64,000 nucleotides of DNA, from contig NZ_OCTP01000010.1 in assembly GCF_900232825.1 (NCBI RefSeq), positions 620,001-684,000 of the forward strand, in the 5' to 3' direction. Source of the DNA: Anaerococcus sp. Marseille-P3625 (lineage in GTDB: Bacteria; Bacillota; Clostridia; Tissierellales; Peptoniphilaceae). Below the pieces are notes generated by a model, which was not told the DNA's origin, ran no database searches, and saw only the letters and a program-made list of their open reading frames with translations. Made by a program: the position numbers and the translations under genes. Shown in pieces: positions 26,643 to 35,997 of the stretch; positions within the stretch are counted from its first letter, which is position 1, and each line of letters starts with the position of its first letter.

Positions 26643-27746
26643 TTATTTCAAAAAATCTGGTAATTCTATATCGTCAAATGGATTTTTTTTAGCCTTTTTT
26701 TCTTCTGCAACTCTATTTCTGCTTGGAGCCTCAAAATCTCTTCTTTGAGATCTTTGTGGACTTATCTCTTCTCTTCTTGATGGTCTTTGACCATTATCAA
26801 AACCTGTTGCAATAACAGTAATTTTGATATCATCGCCTAGAGATTCATCGCTACCAACTCCGAAGATAATATTTGCATCAGAATCGATATTTTCTCTAAT
26901 TAGCTCAGCTGCTTCATTTGCTTCCATTAGACCTACTTCAGCTGCAGTGACATTTAATAAGACTGCTTTTGCTCCATCGATATTTGTTTCTAATAGTGGT
27001 GAGTTAATTGCAGCTTTAGCAGCATCAACAGCTCTATTTTCACCATTAGCTCTTCCTATTCCCATGTGAGCTATGCCTTGATCGCTCATTATTGATTCAA
27101 CATCTGCAAAGTCTAGATTTATTACATTTGGTACAGCTATTAATTCTGAGATACCAGAAACTGCATCCATCAAAACTTGATCAGCAAGTTTAAATGCATC
27201 TACCATTGATGTTCTTTTTTCAACAATTTGTAATAATCTATCGTTAGGAATTGTTATAAGAGTATCTACGTTTTCTTTTAATTTTTCAATTCCAGCTTCA
27301 GCTTGAGATTGCCTTTTGCGACCTTCAAAAGTAAATGGTTTGGTTACAACGCCAACAGTAAGTATATCTAAATCCTTAGCAACACTTGCTACAACAGGTG
27401 CAGCACCAGTTCCAGTTCCGCCACCCATACCAGCTGTAATAAATACCATATCAGCACCTTTTAGTGCTTCTGTTATTTCGTTTTTGGATTCTTCTGCAGC
27501 TTTTTCTCCTACACTAGGATTTGCTCCAGCACCAAGGCCTCTTGTAAGTTTTTCACCTATTTGTAAACGAATATCTGAGTTTGATTCTTGAAGAGTTTGT
27601 AAATCAGTATTTACTGCTACGAATTCTACTCCAGATAATCCATTTTCTCTCATGCGGCTTATAGCGTTATTTCCGCCTCCGCCGACACCTATTACTTTGA
27701 TTTTTGCCAAAGAGTAATTGTCCATTTCCATGTTAATATTTGCCAT
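26643..27746 (-). CDS. ftsZ: Cell division protein FtsZ
   Basis: A 367-residue tubulin-like GTPase that forms the division ring. The start of the GTPase fold is [14 protein letters not shown], the tubulin signature loop is [13 protein letters not shown] near residue 105, and the T7 loop region ([11 protein letters not shown]) is near 207. After a variable linker, the tail ends [10 protein letters not shown], the conserved peptide that binds FtsA, SepF and others. I start at ATG 27746 because GGGGGA lies four to five bases upstream; the ATG at 27761 lacks such a site. No ftsA is next to it, so the ring may be tethered by SepF encoded elsewhere. Confidence 0.97.
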   Translation of the reverse strand: MANINMEMDNYSLAKIKVIGVGGGGNNAISRMRENGLSGVEFVAVNTDLQTLQESNSDIRLQIGEKLTRGLGAGANPSVGEKAAEESKNEITEALKGADMVFITAGMGGGTGTGAAPVVASVAKDLDILTVGVVTKPFTFEGRKRQSQAEAGIEKLKENVDTLITIPNDRLLQIVEKRTSMVDAFKLADQVLMDAVSGISELIAVPNVINLDFADVESIMSDQGIAHMGIGRANGENRAVDAAKAAINSPLLETNIDGAKAVLLNVTAAEVGLMEANEAAELIRENIDSDANIIFGVGSDESLGDDIKITVIATGFDNGQRPSRREEISPQRSQRRDFEAPSRNRVAEEKKAKKNPFDDIELPDFLK

Positions 27747-27770
27747 ATTTTCCCCCATCATTCATATTTA

Positions 27771-28604
27771 TTACTTATTGAGATTCTCATTAAAAGATTT
27801 GCTGTAAACTTTCACAATTGGATTTTTTCCATTATTTAGATCAATTGAACTAACTTTTATGTCCTTATTTTTGATTTCACTAAGAATATGATCTAACAAT
27901 TTTAATTTAAAATTGATATTATTTAAATCACCGAAATTTACATCTATATCTCTTAACATTATACCAATTTCGGTTTTATTTTCCAAATTTAATTCTTTAA
28001 GATCCTTAAAGTAAGGATATTTTTGAATTTCATTGATAAAATCAATTGTTGCTTTTGAGCTTGTAAAATTTTGACCTATGGTTTTTTTGATTTTTGTACC
28101 TTTTATTTTTACCAAAGACTTGTCATAATCTTTAATATCAGCTTTTAAAACTTTGCATTTATTAGAGATAAAATAAATTTCATTTTCGTTTTCTTGATAA
28201 AACAAAGGATAATTTTCGTCAATTTTTACGCTTAAAATATTTGGAAAAACTTTTTTTATTTCTACATCGTCAATTTTGTCGAGTTTTTTTAAATTTTCCT
28301 CGCTGTCATTTATCTTGTAGAACAATATATTTTTGCCTATTGGATTAGATAAATATCCAATTATTTCACTATCGGATATGGTGTTATTGCCAGTAACATA
28401 AATATCAGAAATTTGCATATAAGGATGAAAATACGCACAGATAGTGATAGTTGCTAAAGCAAGAATTATTAGTATGAATACAAATCCTTTAGAAAATAAT
28501 TTCTTGTTAGTATCTTTTTTTAAAGAATTTTTCCTAGCAACATAATTCTTTTTTACAGTTTTTCCATTTTTTTTAAGATATCTATCATCATTTGTGTTTT
28601 TCAT
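27771..28604 (-). CDS. ftsQ: Cell division protein FtsQ/DivIB
   Basis: A 277-residue bitopic protein. A basic cytoplasmic N-terminus (to about residue 37) and one membrane helix (about 38-58, GFVFILIILALATITICAYF) precede a POTRA domain (YMQISDIYVTGNNTISDSEI, about 68-135) and a beta domain. It acts in the FtsQ-FtsL-FtsB complex that controls septal wall synthesis. It overlaps murG by 17 bp and precedes ftsZ by 24 bp, as in many division clusters. Confidence 0.92.
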   Translation of the reverse strand: MKNTNDDRYLKKNGKTVKKNYVARKNSLKKDTNKKLFSKGFVFILIILALATITICAYFHPYMQISDIYVTGNNTISDSEIIGYLSNPIGKNILFYKINDSEENLKKLDKIDDVEIKKVFPNILSVKIDENYPLFYQENENEIYFISNKCKVLKADIKDYDKSLVKIKGTKIKKTIGQNFTSSKATIDFINEIQKYPYFKDLKELNLENKTEIGIMLRDIDVNFGDLNNINFKLKLLDHILSEIKNKDIKVSSIDLNNGKNPIVKVYSKSFNENLNK

Positions 28605-29688
28605 TTTTTTCTGTAAGTCCTATTACCAATTCCAAAATTTTATCGCTTGCATCCTTATGGGCAAGTTTTCCACTAGCATCGCCCATTTCTTTAAGTTTTT
28701 CCTTATCAGAAATCATTTTTAAAATAGTTTCATTTAACATATCTCCACTCAAATCTTTTTCCAAAATCATTAGCGATGCCTTATTATCCACATAAGTCAT
28801 AGCGTTATATTGCTGGTGATTTTCAGTGGTATAAGCTTTAGGAATTAAAATTGAAGGTTTTTTTACAGAAGATATTTCAGCAAGACTCATAGCTCCACTT
28901 GAGGCGATTACCAAATCACTTACTGCATAAAACAAATCTATATTATCAATATAAGCAAAAACTTTTATAAATTCATTTTCAGTCATTTCTTCCATGAATT
29001 TATCGTAATTTTTTTTGCCAGTTTGATGAAGTAGATAATACTCTCCTCCAATATTTTTTGATAATTCTAAAACAGCTTTGTTAAGAGCATAAGAACCGTT
29101 TGATCCACCAAAAGAGAATACTACTGGCCTATCTTTTTTTATTCCTAAAGTTTCTAAATCAGAATCGGAAAATTCATTTTTAAAATTATTTCTAACAGGA
29201 TTTCCCGTTACTACAATATTATCCTTATATTTAAAATGTTTTAAAGCTTCTTTATAAGAAATGCACAAAACATCAACTTTTTTATTTAAAAATTTAGATG
29301 TCACTCCCGGGTAAGAATTTGACTCGTGTAAAAGTGTTGGGACTTTGGCACTTGCAGCTTGGAAAAGAATTGGACCACATACATAACCACCTGTTCCTAT
29401 TGCTATATCAGGTTTAAATTCTTTTACAATTTTTCTAGCTTCACTAAAGCCTCTCAAATTGGTAGTTAAGGATTTGAAAAATCTTTTGTTGATTTTTCTT
29501 GGTAATCCCATTCCCTCGATAGGTCTAAATTCGTAAGAATATTTTTTTGCAATATTTTCTTCAGGGCCACCTTTAATACCAACATAAAGAATTTGGCAAT
29601 CTTTAATATTTTCTTGAAGTTTTTGAGCAATGGCTATGGCTGGATAAATATGTCCGCCAGTTCCACCACCAGAAATTATTACTCTCAT
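28588..29688 (-). CDS. murG: UDP-GlcNAc transferase MurG
   Basis: A 366-residue GT28 enzyme that adds GlcNAc to lipid I, forming lipid II on the inner face of the membrane. The N-terminal glycine loop is ISGGGTGGHIYPAIAIA (residues 4-20). The donor site carries FSFGGSNGSYALN near residue 190, and a C-terminal segment AEISSVKKPSILIP near residue 275 completes the fold. It overlaps murD by an ATGA junction. The usual ftsW between murD and murG is missing here. Confidence 0.97.
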   Translation of the reverse strand: MRVIISGGGTGGHIYPAIAIAQKLQENIKDCQILYVGIKGGPEENIAKKYSYEFRPIEGMGLPRKINKRFFKSLTTNLRGFSEARKIVKEFKPDIAIGTGGYVCGPILFQAASAKVPTLLHESNSYPGVTSKFLNKKVDVLCISYKEALKHFKYKDNIVVTGNPVRNNFKNEFSDSDLETLGIKKDRPVVFSFGGSNGSYALNKAVLELSKNIGGEYYLLHQTGKKNYDKFMEEMTENEFIKVFAYIDNIDLFYAVSDLVIASSGAMSLAEISSVKKPSILIPKAYTTENHQQYNAMTYVDNKASLMILEKDLSGDMLNETILKMISDKEKLKEMGDASGKLAHKDASDKILELVIGLTEKNEKHK

Positions 29689-31010
29689 CTAATATTTCCT
29701 TTGTATTTATTGACTAAATTTTTAAAATCTTTGCCTCTAATCTCGTAAGATTTGTACATATCCCAGCTAGCACTTGCTGGTGATAGTAAGATAATATCTC
29801 CACTTTTTGCAAAACTTACGGCATATTTTACGGCTTCTTCCATATTTTCTACTATTTTATAGGAAATTTCAAATTTTTCGCATAGAGATTTAAGTTGATC
29901 TTTGGTTTGACCCATGATAATCATTTCTTTGCCATTTTTCTTAAAGGCTTTGACATAGTTTGTGTAGTCGATTTTTTTGTCGTAACCTCCTGCGATTATT
30001 ATTAAAGGATCGTTAAAACTTTCTATTGCTTTGACACTGCTATCGACATTAGTACCCTTGGAATCATTGTAAAATTTTACATTTTTTTCTTCTGTTACAA
30101 ATTCTAAACGATGTTCAATTGACACGAATGTTTTTGAAGCTTTTGCAATCTCTTCAAAATTTAAGCCAAATAAATATGTTTCTAGTATTGCAGCCATGAG
30201 ATTTTCGTAATTGTGATTGCCTATGATTTTTAAATCTTTTACATCAAGAATTTCACTTGTTTTCCCATCTTCTACAAATTTTATCTTGTCATTTTCTAAA
30301 TATAAACCCTTATCAATCTTATTTTTTGAAGAAAATTCATAAATATTTGCTTTTATTTGATTTTTCTTATCCTGTAAAATTTCATCTTCATGGTTAATAA
30401 TTAAATAATCATTAGAATTTTGATTTTTTGTAATATTTAGCTTTGAATTTATATAATCATCAAAAGATCCATGCCAGTCTATATGATCAGGTGTAATATT
30501 AAGGAGCGCTCCAATATGTGGATGGTATTTGTAGGTATCTTTTAGTTGGAAAGAAGATAATTCTTCTACAAATACACAATCTTTTTCATACATTTGCCAC
30601 AAGATTCCCTCGCCAATATTTCCTACAGAAACAGCTGTTATTCCATTTTCATTTAGAATGTGAGTTATCATAGATGTAGTTGATGTTTTCCCATTTGTCC
30701 CTGTTACTGCAAGAAATTTTTTATCAGGGAAAAGTCTATAAGAAAGTTCTATATCAGAAATTATCTCGAATTTTTCAGCTAATTTTCTTAAAATTTCATC
30801 ACTTGGCTTAATTCCAGGAGATTTTACAACAAAATCATAAGAATTTTCCATTAATCTACAATCAGAAATAGGGCTATAATCATAGCCCTTTAATTCATCA
30901 ATTTCTTTTTTATTTTTATCATAAGTATAAACTTCATATCCCATTTTGCTTAAAGTTTTTACTGCAGATATTCCGCTTATTCCTAATCCGTATACTAAAA
31001 CATTTTTCAT
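29685..31010 (-). CDS. murD: UDP-MurNAc-alanine:D-glutamate ligase
   Basis: A 441-residue Mur ligase that adds D-Glu to UDP-MurNAc-L-Ala. The N-terminal nucleotide fold starts KNVLVYGLGISGISAV. The ATP loop is AVTGTNGKTSTTSM near residue 108. Further signatures are NITPDHIDWHG near 195 and FYNDSKGTNVDS near 310. ATG 31010 is chosen since GGTGG lies seven bases upstream and it forms an ATGA overlap with the mraY stop; the in-frame ATG at 31037 would add nine residues not found in the family. Confidence 0.97.
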   Translation of the reverse strand: MKNVLVYGLGISGISAVKTLSKMGYEVYTYDKNKKEIDELKGYDYSPISDCRLMENSYDFVVKSPGIKPSDEILRKLAEKFEIISDIELSYRLFPDKKFLAVTGTNGKTSTTSMITHILNENGITAVSVGNIGEGILWQMYEKDCVFVEELSSFQLKDTYKYHPHIGALLNITPDHIDWHGSFDDYINSKLNITKNQNSNDYLIINHEDEILQDKKNQIKANIYEFSSKNKIDKGLYLENDKIKFVEDGKTSEILDVKDLKIIGNHNYENLMAAILETYLFGLNFEEIAKASKTFVSIEHRLEFVTEEKNVKFYNDSKGTNVDSSVKAIESFNDPLIIIAGGYDKKIDYTNYVKAFKKNGKEMIIMGQTKDQLKSLCEKFEISYKIVENMEEAVKYAVSFAKSGDIILLSPASASWDMYKSYEIRGKDFKNLVNKYKGNIR

Positions 31011-31957
31011 AAAATAGCCACCAAAGTTATTAAACATAGTACAACGCTTACTATTGTAAAGGCTGTCACTATTTTTGGTTCTTTATATCCTTTCAATTCA
31101 AAATGATGATGAATTGGAGTCATCAAAAACACTCTTTTTTTGTTTCTATGTTTGTAGGAATAGACTTGGATTATTACTGATAAAGTTTCTACAACGTATA
31201 CTCCACCAAATATTACAAGATAAATTGGTATTTCTTCTATAATTGCAAGAGCAACCACCGCTCCACCAATTGCCATTGATCCTGTATCTCCCATAAAAAC
31301 AGAAGCTGGATTTGAATTAAAAAATAAAAATCCTAATAAAACTCCAAACATTATCACAGAAAACATTCTGCTCGTATCTTTGCTAGTTAACAAAAATAAT
31401 GACAAAAATACTGGAATTGATACGCTTGCTGCAAGTCCATCTAAACCATCAGTAAGATTAACTGCATTAGTTGTTCCAACAATAATAAATATTAGAATTG
31501 GAAAGCCCAAAAAACTTACTGGTAGTTGATAATTAGAAAAAGGAATAGTCATCATTGTGACTGATTCTTTGTCGTAAACAAAAGTAAGTATTGTGATAAT
31601 TATTGCAAGAGAAAATTGCAAAACAATTTTTTCTTTGGGTTTTAAACCTTCAGATTGTTTTAAGACAAGTTTTCTAAAATCATCTACAAAGCCAATAGCA
31701 CCAAAACCTATTGTTGAAAGTAGCAAAATCAATGTACTTAAATCAAAAGGTACAAAAATCAGGGTTATCAAAAAAGCTGCAATTATAAAAATTATTCCAC
31801 CCATTGTTGGGGTACCAGCTTTTTGATAGTGACTTTTTGGTCCTTCTTTTCTAATATTTTGACCGACTTTCATGTTCTTAAGTATAGGTATTATAGCATA
31901 ACCTAAGACGATTGAAGATATAATACTTACTAAAGCTATTTTAAAAATTTGATTCAT
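31007..31957 (-). CDS. mraY: Phospho-MurNAc-pentapeptide translocase MraY
   Basis: A 316-residue membrane enzyme with about ten helices that links UDP-MurNAc-pentapeptide to undecaprenyl phosphate, giving lipid I. Signatures seen are GTPTMGGIIFI (residues 48-58), the aspartate pair in GFVDDFRKL, NAVNLTDGLDGLA near residue 167, FMGDTGSMAIGG near 222 and the HHHFELKGYKEPKI tail near residue 285. It lies 2 bp after ftsL. The normally intervening ftsI, murE and murF are absent. Confidence 0.97.
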   Translation of the reverse strand: MNQIFKIALVSIISSIVLGYAIIPILKNMKVGQNIRKEGPKSHYQKAGTPTMGGIIFIIAAFLITLIFVPFDLSTLILLLSTIGFGAIGFVDDFRKLVLKQSEGLKPKEKIVLQFSLAIIITILTFVYDKESVTMMTIPFSNYQLPVSFLGFPILIFIIVGTTNAVNLTDGLDGLAASVSIPVFLSLFLLTSKDTSRMFSVIMFGVLLGFLFFNSNPASVFMGDTGSMAIGGAVVALAIIEEIPIYLVIFGGVYVVETLSVIIQVYSYKHRNKKRVFLMTPIHHHFELKGYKEPKIVTAFTIVSVVLCLITLVAIL

Positions 31958-31959
31958 AT

Positions 31960-32358
31960 CTAGTTACCATTATCATTTGCCACTTCTTTATCATTATTAG
32001 CATATACCATTCCAAGCTCTTCTAGTGCATAGCGTTGGATTCTGTTTAGATCAATAGCATTTTCAAGTTTTGCATTTAATCTATCTTTTTTTAGTTGTTT
32101 TGATATAACTTCATTCATAAGTGTATTATACTCGTATCTTTTATTATTCAATTGTTTTCTTTTTTGTAAATTAAAATATCCAAAACTGGCAATAATAAAT
32201 ATGGTTAATACAGTAAAAATTCTCTTAAAGCGAAAAGCTCTTTTTTCTAAGCTTCTATTTCTATATTTAGGAGATACTTCTTTAGTTTCTTTTACTTTAA
32301 GTCTTTTTCTATTAATATTAGTATTTATTGAATTTGCCCTAATTCTTATCTCAGCCAT
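31960..32358 (-). CDS. ftsL: Cell division protein FtsL-like
   Basis: A 132-residue small bitopic protein. A basic N-terminus (about residues 1-45) is followed by one membrane helix (about 46-63, IFTVLTIFIIASFGYF). The extracytoplasmic part is helical and likely coiled coil (LMNEVISKQLKKDRLNAKLE), ending LEELGMVYANNDKE-like. The final YALEELGMVYA motif is typical of the FtsL/DivIC family. Identification rests on size, topology and position between rsmH and mraY, since FtsL is poorly conserved. Confidence 0.82.
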   Translation of the reverse strand: MAEIRIRANSINTNINRKRLKVKETKEVSPKYRNRSLEKRAFRFKRIFTVLTIFIIASFGYFNLQKRKQLNNKRYEYNTLMNEVISKQLKKDRLNAKLENAIDLNRIQRYALEELGMVYANNDKEVANDNGN

Positions 32359-32359
32359 A

Positions 32360-33280
32360 TTAAATCCTCTGACATACTCTTAATTTTGCACTTTTTGACC
32401 TTGAATTTTCTTTTTGCTCTTTTTTGCTTGCAACAATAGGTTTGTTTGTAATAATCTTTATTTTAGAAACTTTCCCACAAACACAAACCGGAAAATCCGG
32501 TGGACATATACAGTCTTTTTCTAAGTCCTTAAACTTATTTTTTACTATTCTATCTTCTAGGGAATGGAAAGTTATAATACATAATCTTCCATCAACATTT
32601 AGCTGATCAACTGCTTTTTCAATAGTATTTTCTAAGACATCTAATTCTCTATTCACCTTTATCCTAAGAGCTTGAAAAACTCTTTTTTCTGGATGGGCCT
32701 CTTTAGATTTTACGCTGTGATTTATTATATCCCTAAGCTTAAAAGTCGTATCTATTCGCTGTTTTTTTCTATATTCGACAATATTTCTAGCTATGGTTTT
32801 TGAAAATCTTTCTTCACCATACTTAGAGAAAATCTCAGAAAGTTCATCTTGTGAATATTCATTTATAATTTTTTCTGCTGTTAACTCATTACTTGTGTCC
32901 ATCCTCATATCCAAAGGACCATCATGCATATAGGAAAATCCCCTTTCTGCATTGTCGATTTGATATGAACTGACACCAATATCCATCAAAAAACCATCTA
33001 CTTTTTCTATAGCTATTGATTGCAAAACTTCATCTATGTTTTCAAAATTTGATTGAAAATATAAGACATTTGAAAAATCTTTAAGATTTTCCTTACTAGC
33101 TTTGATTGCTTCAGCGTCTTGATCAAGACCAATTAATTTTCCTTTTGAAGAAAGTTTTTGTAAAATTCTTTTGCTATGTCCACCCTTTCCCAAGGTAAGA
33201 TCTACATAAATTCCATCTGGCTTAATATTTAAATTTTCTATGACTTCATCAGCTAAAACTGATACATGACTAAACTCCAT
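32360..33280 (-). CDS. rsmH: 16S rRNA m4C1402 methyltransferase RsmH
   Basis: A 306-residue SAM-dependent methyltransferase that modifies C1402 in the 30S decoding site. The N-terminal HVSVLADEVIENL is the family start, then the SAM-binding DLTLGKGGHSKRIL near residue 29. A further core block is DIGVSSYQIDNAERGFSY near 101, then PEKRVFQALRIKVN and ITFHSLEDRIVKN. Near the C-terminus CICPPDFPVCVCG is a Cys cluster typical of Firmicute RsmH. It sits 1 bp after mraZ and 1 bp before ftsL. Confidence 0.97.
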   Translation of the reverse strand: MEFSHVSVLADEVIENLNIKPDGIYVDLTLGKGGHSKRILQKLSSKGKLIGLDQDAEAIKASKENLKDFSNVLYFQSNFENIDEVLQSIAIEKVDGFLMDIGVSSYQIDNAERGFSYMHDGPLDMRMDTSNELTAEKIINEYSQDELSEIFSKYGEERFSKTIARNIVEYRKKQRIDTTFKLRDIINHSVKSKEAHPEKRVFQALRIKVNRELDVLENTIEKAVDQLNVDGRLCIITFHSLEDRIVKNKFKDLEKDCICPPDFPVCVCGKVSKIKIITNKPIVASKKEQKENSRSKSAKLRVCQRI

Positions 33281-33281
33281 A

Positions 33282-33695
33282 TCAACTATCCATTATATCG
33301 GATAAATTCACCTCGACTTCATTAATGTAAGCTTCCCAAGTTGCTACATCCCATATTTCTATGGTTGTATTGTTGCCAATAATCATCGCCTCGCTAGCAA
33401 TATTTGCATAATCTCTCAAATTTTTGTTAAGCAAGACTCTACCTTGTTTGTCAAGACTTGTTTTGATAGTAGATGAGAAGAATAATCTTTTTATCGCCCT
33501 GTTTTTTTTGTTTTCAATTACTAGGTTATCAAGTCTTTGACTTTGTTTTTCAAACTCTTCTTTTGTATAAATTACTAAAGAATTTTCAGGACCTTTTGTG
33601 ATATAAAATTCTTCTGATAAAATATCACGAAACTCACTAGGCATCATTATTCGATTTTTATTATCCAATTTGTGAGTAAATTCTCCTAAAAACAT
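33282..33695 (-). CDS. mraZ: Transcriptional regulator MraZ
   Basis: A 137-residue AbrB-like DNA-binding protein with two MraZ half-domains (GEFTHKLDNKNRIMMPSEFR near the start and a second one, SLDKQGRVLLNKNLRDYA near residue 78). It represses its own division cluster by binding direct repeats in the promoter. ATG 33695 (MFLGEF...) is chosen: it matches the family start and has GGTGG five bases upstream; the in-frame ATG at 33707 lies inside the third operator repeat. It is the first gene of the cluster. Confidence 0.96.
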   Translation of the reverse strand: MFLGEFTHKLDNKNRIMMPSEFRDILSEEFYITKGPENSLVIYTKEEFEKQSQRLDNLVIENKKNRAIKRLFFSSTIKTSLDKQGRVLLNKNLRDYANIASEAMIIGNNTTIEIWDVATWEAYINEVEVNLSDIMDS

Positions 33696-33700
33696 CTCTA

Positions 33701-33726
33701 CCACCATTAACCACTTTATTCCACTT
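33701..33726 (-). promoter_or_regulatory. MraZ operator (three repeats)
   Basis: On the minus strand AAGTGG (33721-33726), AAGTGG (33711-33716) and TGGTGG (33701-33706) recur at an exact 10-bp period. Direct GTGG-type repeats at one helical turn are the known MraZ target. The third copy also forms the ribosome site of mraZ. Confidence 0.78.
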
Positions 33727-33735
33727 CATAATTAT

Positions 33736-33763
33736 TTTATACCATATTTGAAATTAAAGCAAA
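33736..33763 (-). promoter_or_regulatory. Promoter of the division cluster
   Basis: TATAAA (33736-33741) preceded after 16 bp by a weak TTTGCT (33758-33763) on the minus strand. The MraZ repeats begin about 10 bp downstream of the -10, so a bound MraZ ring would sit over the start of transcription. The exact -35 is uncertain. Confidence 0.5.
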
Positions 33764-33792
33764 CAAAAAATCGACTATTTAAGTCGATTTTT
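33764..33792 (-). terminator. lgt terminator
   Basis: On the minus strand AAAATCGACT-TAAAT-AGTCGATTTT runs into TTTTTTG, after the lgt stop. The stem overlaps the likely -35 area of the mraZ promoter. Confidence 0.82.
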
Positions 33793-33818
33793 GTCTGTTT
33801 TTATATTTATTTGTTAAT

Positions 33819-34619
33819 TTATTTAAAATTTATAATCTTTTCTTCTTTTTTTACCAATTTTTTCTCTTTAAAATAAGGTGGGAGATTATTTTTATCTGAG
33901 ATGTAAAATAAAATTATTCCAAGGATTACAAATAATATAGACATCAATTGTGCAGTTCTAATTGGTCCAATGTATAGGGAATCAGTTCTTAATCCTTCTA
34001 CAAAAAATCTCAAAATTCCATATCCTATAAAATATGTCGCAGAAATTTTTCCCTTGTCCGGATTATTTTTCCTCCAATTAATTAAAATAAGAAAAATTAT
34101 TATATCACCAATAGATTCGTATAAGAAAGTGGGATGAACTTTAACCCCATCAATTATAATCCCCCAAGGAAGGTCTGTTGGTCCTCCATGAGCTTCTTGA
34201 TTCATAAAATTTCCCCATCTGCCTATTGCTTGTCCTAAAACAAGTGAAGGAATTAGGACATCAGCCATATCCCAAAATGGTAGATTTTTTTTCTTGCCAT
34301 AAATATACAAGGCTAAAAGTCCAAAAATTATTCCACCGTGAATGGCTAGTCCTCCTGCTCTTATATTTAGGATTTGGATTGGATTTAAAGAATAATAGTC
34401 CCATTCAAATAAAACATACCAAAATCTTGCACCCAAGATTCCAATTGGAACAATTACAAATAAGACATCGTAGACGAAATCTTCATCAAATCCACGTCTT
34501 ACAAATTCTTTTTTGGCAAAATAACTTCCCAAAAGCATACCAGCTATTATTATCAAAGCATACCAACGTATTTCAATACCAAAAATAGAAAAAGCTACTG
34601 GATTAAAATTAAATTCCAT
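33819..34619 (-). CDS. lgt: Prolipoprotein diacylglyceryl transferase
   Basis: A 266-residue membrane enzyme that adds diacylglycerol to the Cys of lipoprotein precursors. About seven membrane helices are seen. The signature GRWGNFMNQEAHG near residue 140 and the early IRWYALIIIAGMLLG and GARFWYVLFEW (about 55-70) are typical. Its substrates in this window include the DUF4349 protein and ApbE, both with lipoboxes. Its ATG overlaps the yebC stop as TAATG. It is the last gene of the hflX-yigZ-yebC-lgt unit. Confidence 0.97.
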   Translation of the reverse strand: MEFNFNPVAFSIFGIEIRWYALIIIAGMLLGSYFAKKEFVRRGFDEDFVYDVLFVIVPIGILGARFWYVLFEWDYYSLNPIQILNIRAGGLAIHGGIIFGLLALYIYGKKKNLPFWDMADVLIPSLVLGQAIGRWGNFMNQEAHGGPTDLPWGIIIDGVKVHPTFLYESIGDIIIFLILINWRKNNPDKGKISATYFIGYGILRFFVEGLRTDSLYIGPIRTAQLMSILFVILGIILFYISDKNNLPPYFKEKKLVKKEEKIINFK

Positions 34620-35353
34620 TATTCTTCCTCACTTGGTAAATCCCAGTTTGTATAGACATCTTGGACATCGTCATTATCTTCAAGAGTGTCAATTAATTTT
34701 CCCAAATTAGTAAAATGTTCACTAGAAACTTCTATAAGATTTGATGCTATATATGAAATTTCTGCACTTTTTATATCATAGGCTAATTCTTTAAGCTTAT
34801 CGACAGCATCGTTAAAGGCTTCAAGGCTTGTTAGGGCTTGGTAATAATCGCCATATTCATTTACATCATCGCAGCCTGCTTCAAGTGCATCCATCATAAA
34901 TTGATCGAAATCTTTGTTGGTTTTATCTACTAATATCTCACCCTTATGTTCAAACATAAACATAACAGATCCATCAGTTCCAAGATTTCCACCATTTTTA
35001 TCAAAAGCATGCCTTACATCTGGGGCTGTTCTTTGGATATTATCTGTTAGGCAATCAACAATTATAGCAACTCCTCCTGGACCGTAACCTTCGTAAATTA
35101 CTCTTTGATAATTATCAGCAGCTCCTTCACCAGTTGCTTTTTTGATTGCTCTTTCGATATTATCATTTGGCATATTATCAGCTTTTGCCTTATCAATTGC
35201 TGCTTTTAATGTTGGGTTATAATCTGGATTATCTCCCCCTTGCCTTGCAGCAACTGTAATATTTCTAGCGTGTTTGGTAAAAATTTTACCACGTCTAGCA
35301 TCTTCTGTTCCTTTTTTATTTTTTATCTTGCTCCATTTATTATGTCCTGACAT
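34619..35353 (-). CDS. YebC/PmpR family protein
   Basis: A 244-residue member of the YebC/TACO1 family. It begins MSGHNKWSKIKNKKG and carries ITVAARQGGDNPDYNP, AKADNMPNDNIERAIKKATG and the GPGGVAIIVDCLTDN block near residue 98. Older work calls these transcription regulators; newer work shows roles in relieving ribosome stalling at proline-rich runs. Length and motifs are normal. It overlaps lgt by one base and follows yigZ by 8 bp. Confidence 0.95.
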   Translation of the reverse strand: MSGHNKWSKIKNKKGTEDARRGKIFTKHARNITVAARQGGDNPDYNPTLKAAIDKAKADNMPNDNIERAIKKATGEGAADNYQRVIYEGYGPGGVAIIVDCLTDNIQRTAPDVRHAFDKNGGNLGTDGSVMFMFEHKGEILVDKTNKDFDQFMMDALEAGCDDVNEYGDYYQALTSLEAFNDAVDKLKELAYDIKSAEISYIASNLIEVSSEHFTNLGKLIDTLEDNDDVQDVYTNWDLPSEEE

Positions 35354-35361
35354 AAATCCTC

Positions 35362-35997
35362 CTATTTACTATAAAGCATTTCAGTTTTAATTTTTATTAT
35401 TGAAATTTCTCCGCTGGTCAAATTTATCAAATCCTCTGATGTTTTATCATAAGATTCTTCTGACAAATAAATATTCATCTTTACCTTATCTGTAAAATCT
35501 TTGTCAATAATATATATTTTATTTTCATTTAGATAATTTTCAATTTGACCTAAGACATTATAAGAATGAATTAATTCTACTACAAAAAAAGGTCTTTTGT
35601 AAATAATTTTATTATTTAAGCACTCACTTACGCCCTTGGAGTAGGATCTTATAAGTCCCCCCTTGCCCAAAAGTTTGCCGCCAAAATATCTTGTAACAAC
35701 CGCTACAATATTTTTTACGTCATTTTTTTCTAAAACACTTAGCATGGGAAGGCCAGCAGAACCAGTGGGTTCACCATCGTCATTATATCTTTTAATCAAA
35801 GGATTTGTATTGATTATAAAGGCGGTGCAATTATGAGTAGCATCCTTATATTTTTCAGATATTTCTTCTATGAATTTATTAGCGTCATCTTCACTTTCAA
35901 CATGGCTTATGTTGCTGATAAAAATAGATTTTTGTTCGATAAACTCACTTTTTATTTCGCCTTTTACAGTTTTATATGCTTTCGATATATTTTCCAT
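35362..35997 (-). CDS. YigZ/IMPACT family protein
   Basis: A 211-residue protein with an N-terminal UPF0029/IMPACT domain (about residues 10-125, including DDGEPTGSAGLPMLSVLE and VTRYFGGKLLGKGGLIRSY) and a C-terminal DUF1949 domain (about 135-200). In eukaryotes IMPACT affects GCN2 signalling; the bacterial role is unknown, and a nucleic-acid-binding role has been suggested. It overlaps hflX by 26 bp, so it is translated from the same message. Confidence 0.93.
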   Translation of the reverse strand: MENISKAYKTVKGEIKSEFIEQKSIFISNISHVESEDDANKFIEEISEKYKDATHNCTAFIINTNPLIKRYNDDGEPTGSAGLPMLSVLEKNDVKNIVAVVTRYFGGKLLGKGGLIRSYSKGVSECLNNKIIYKRPFFVVELIHSYNVLGQIENYLNENKIYIIDKDFTDKVKMNIYLSEESYDKTSEDLINLTSGEISIIKIKTEMLYSK

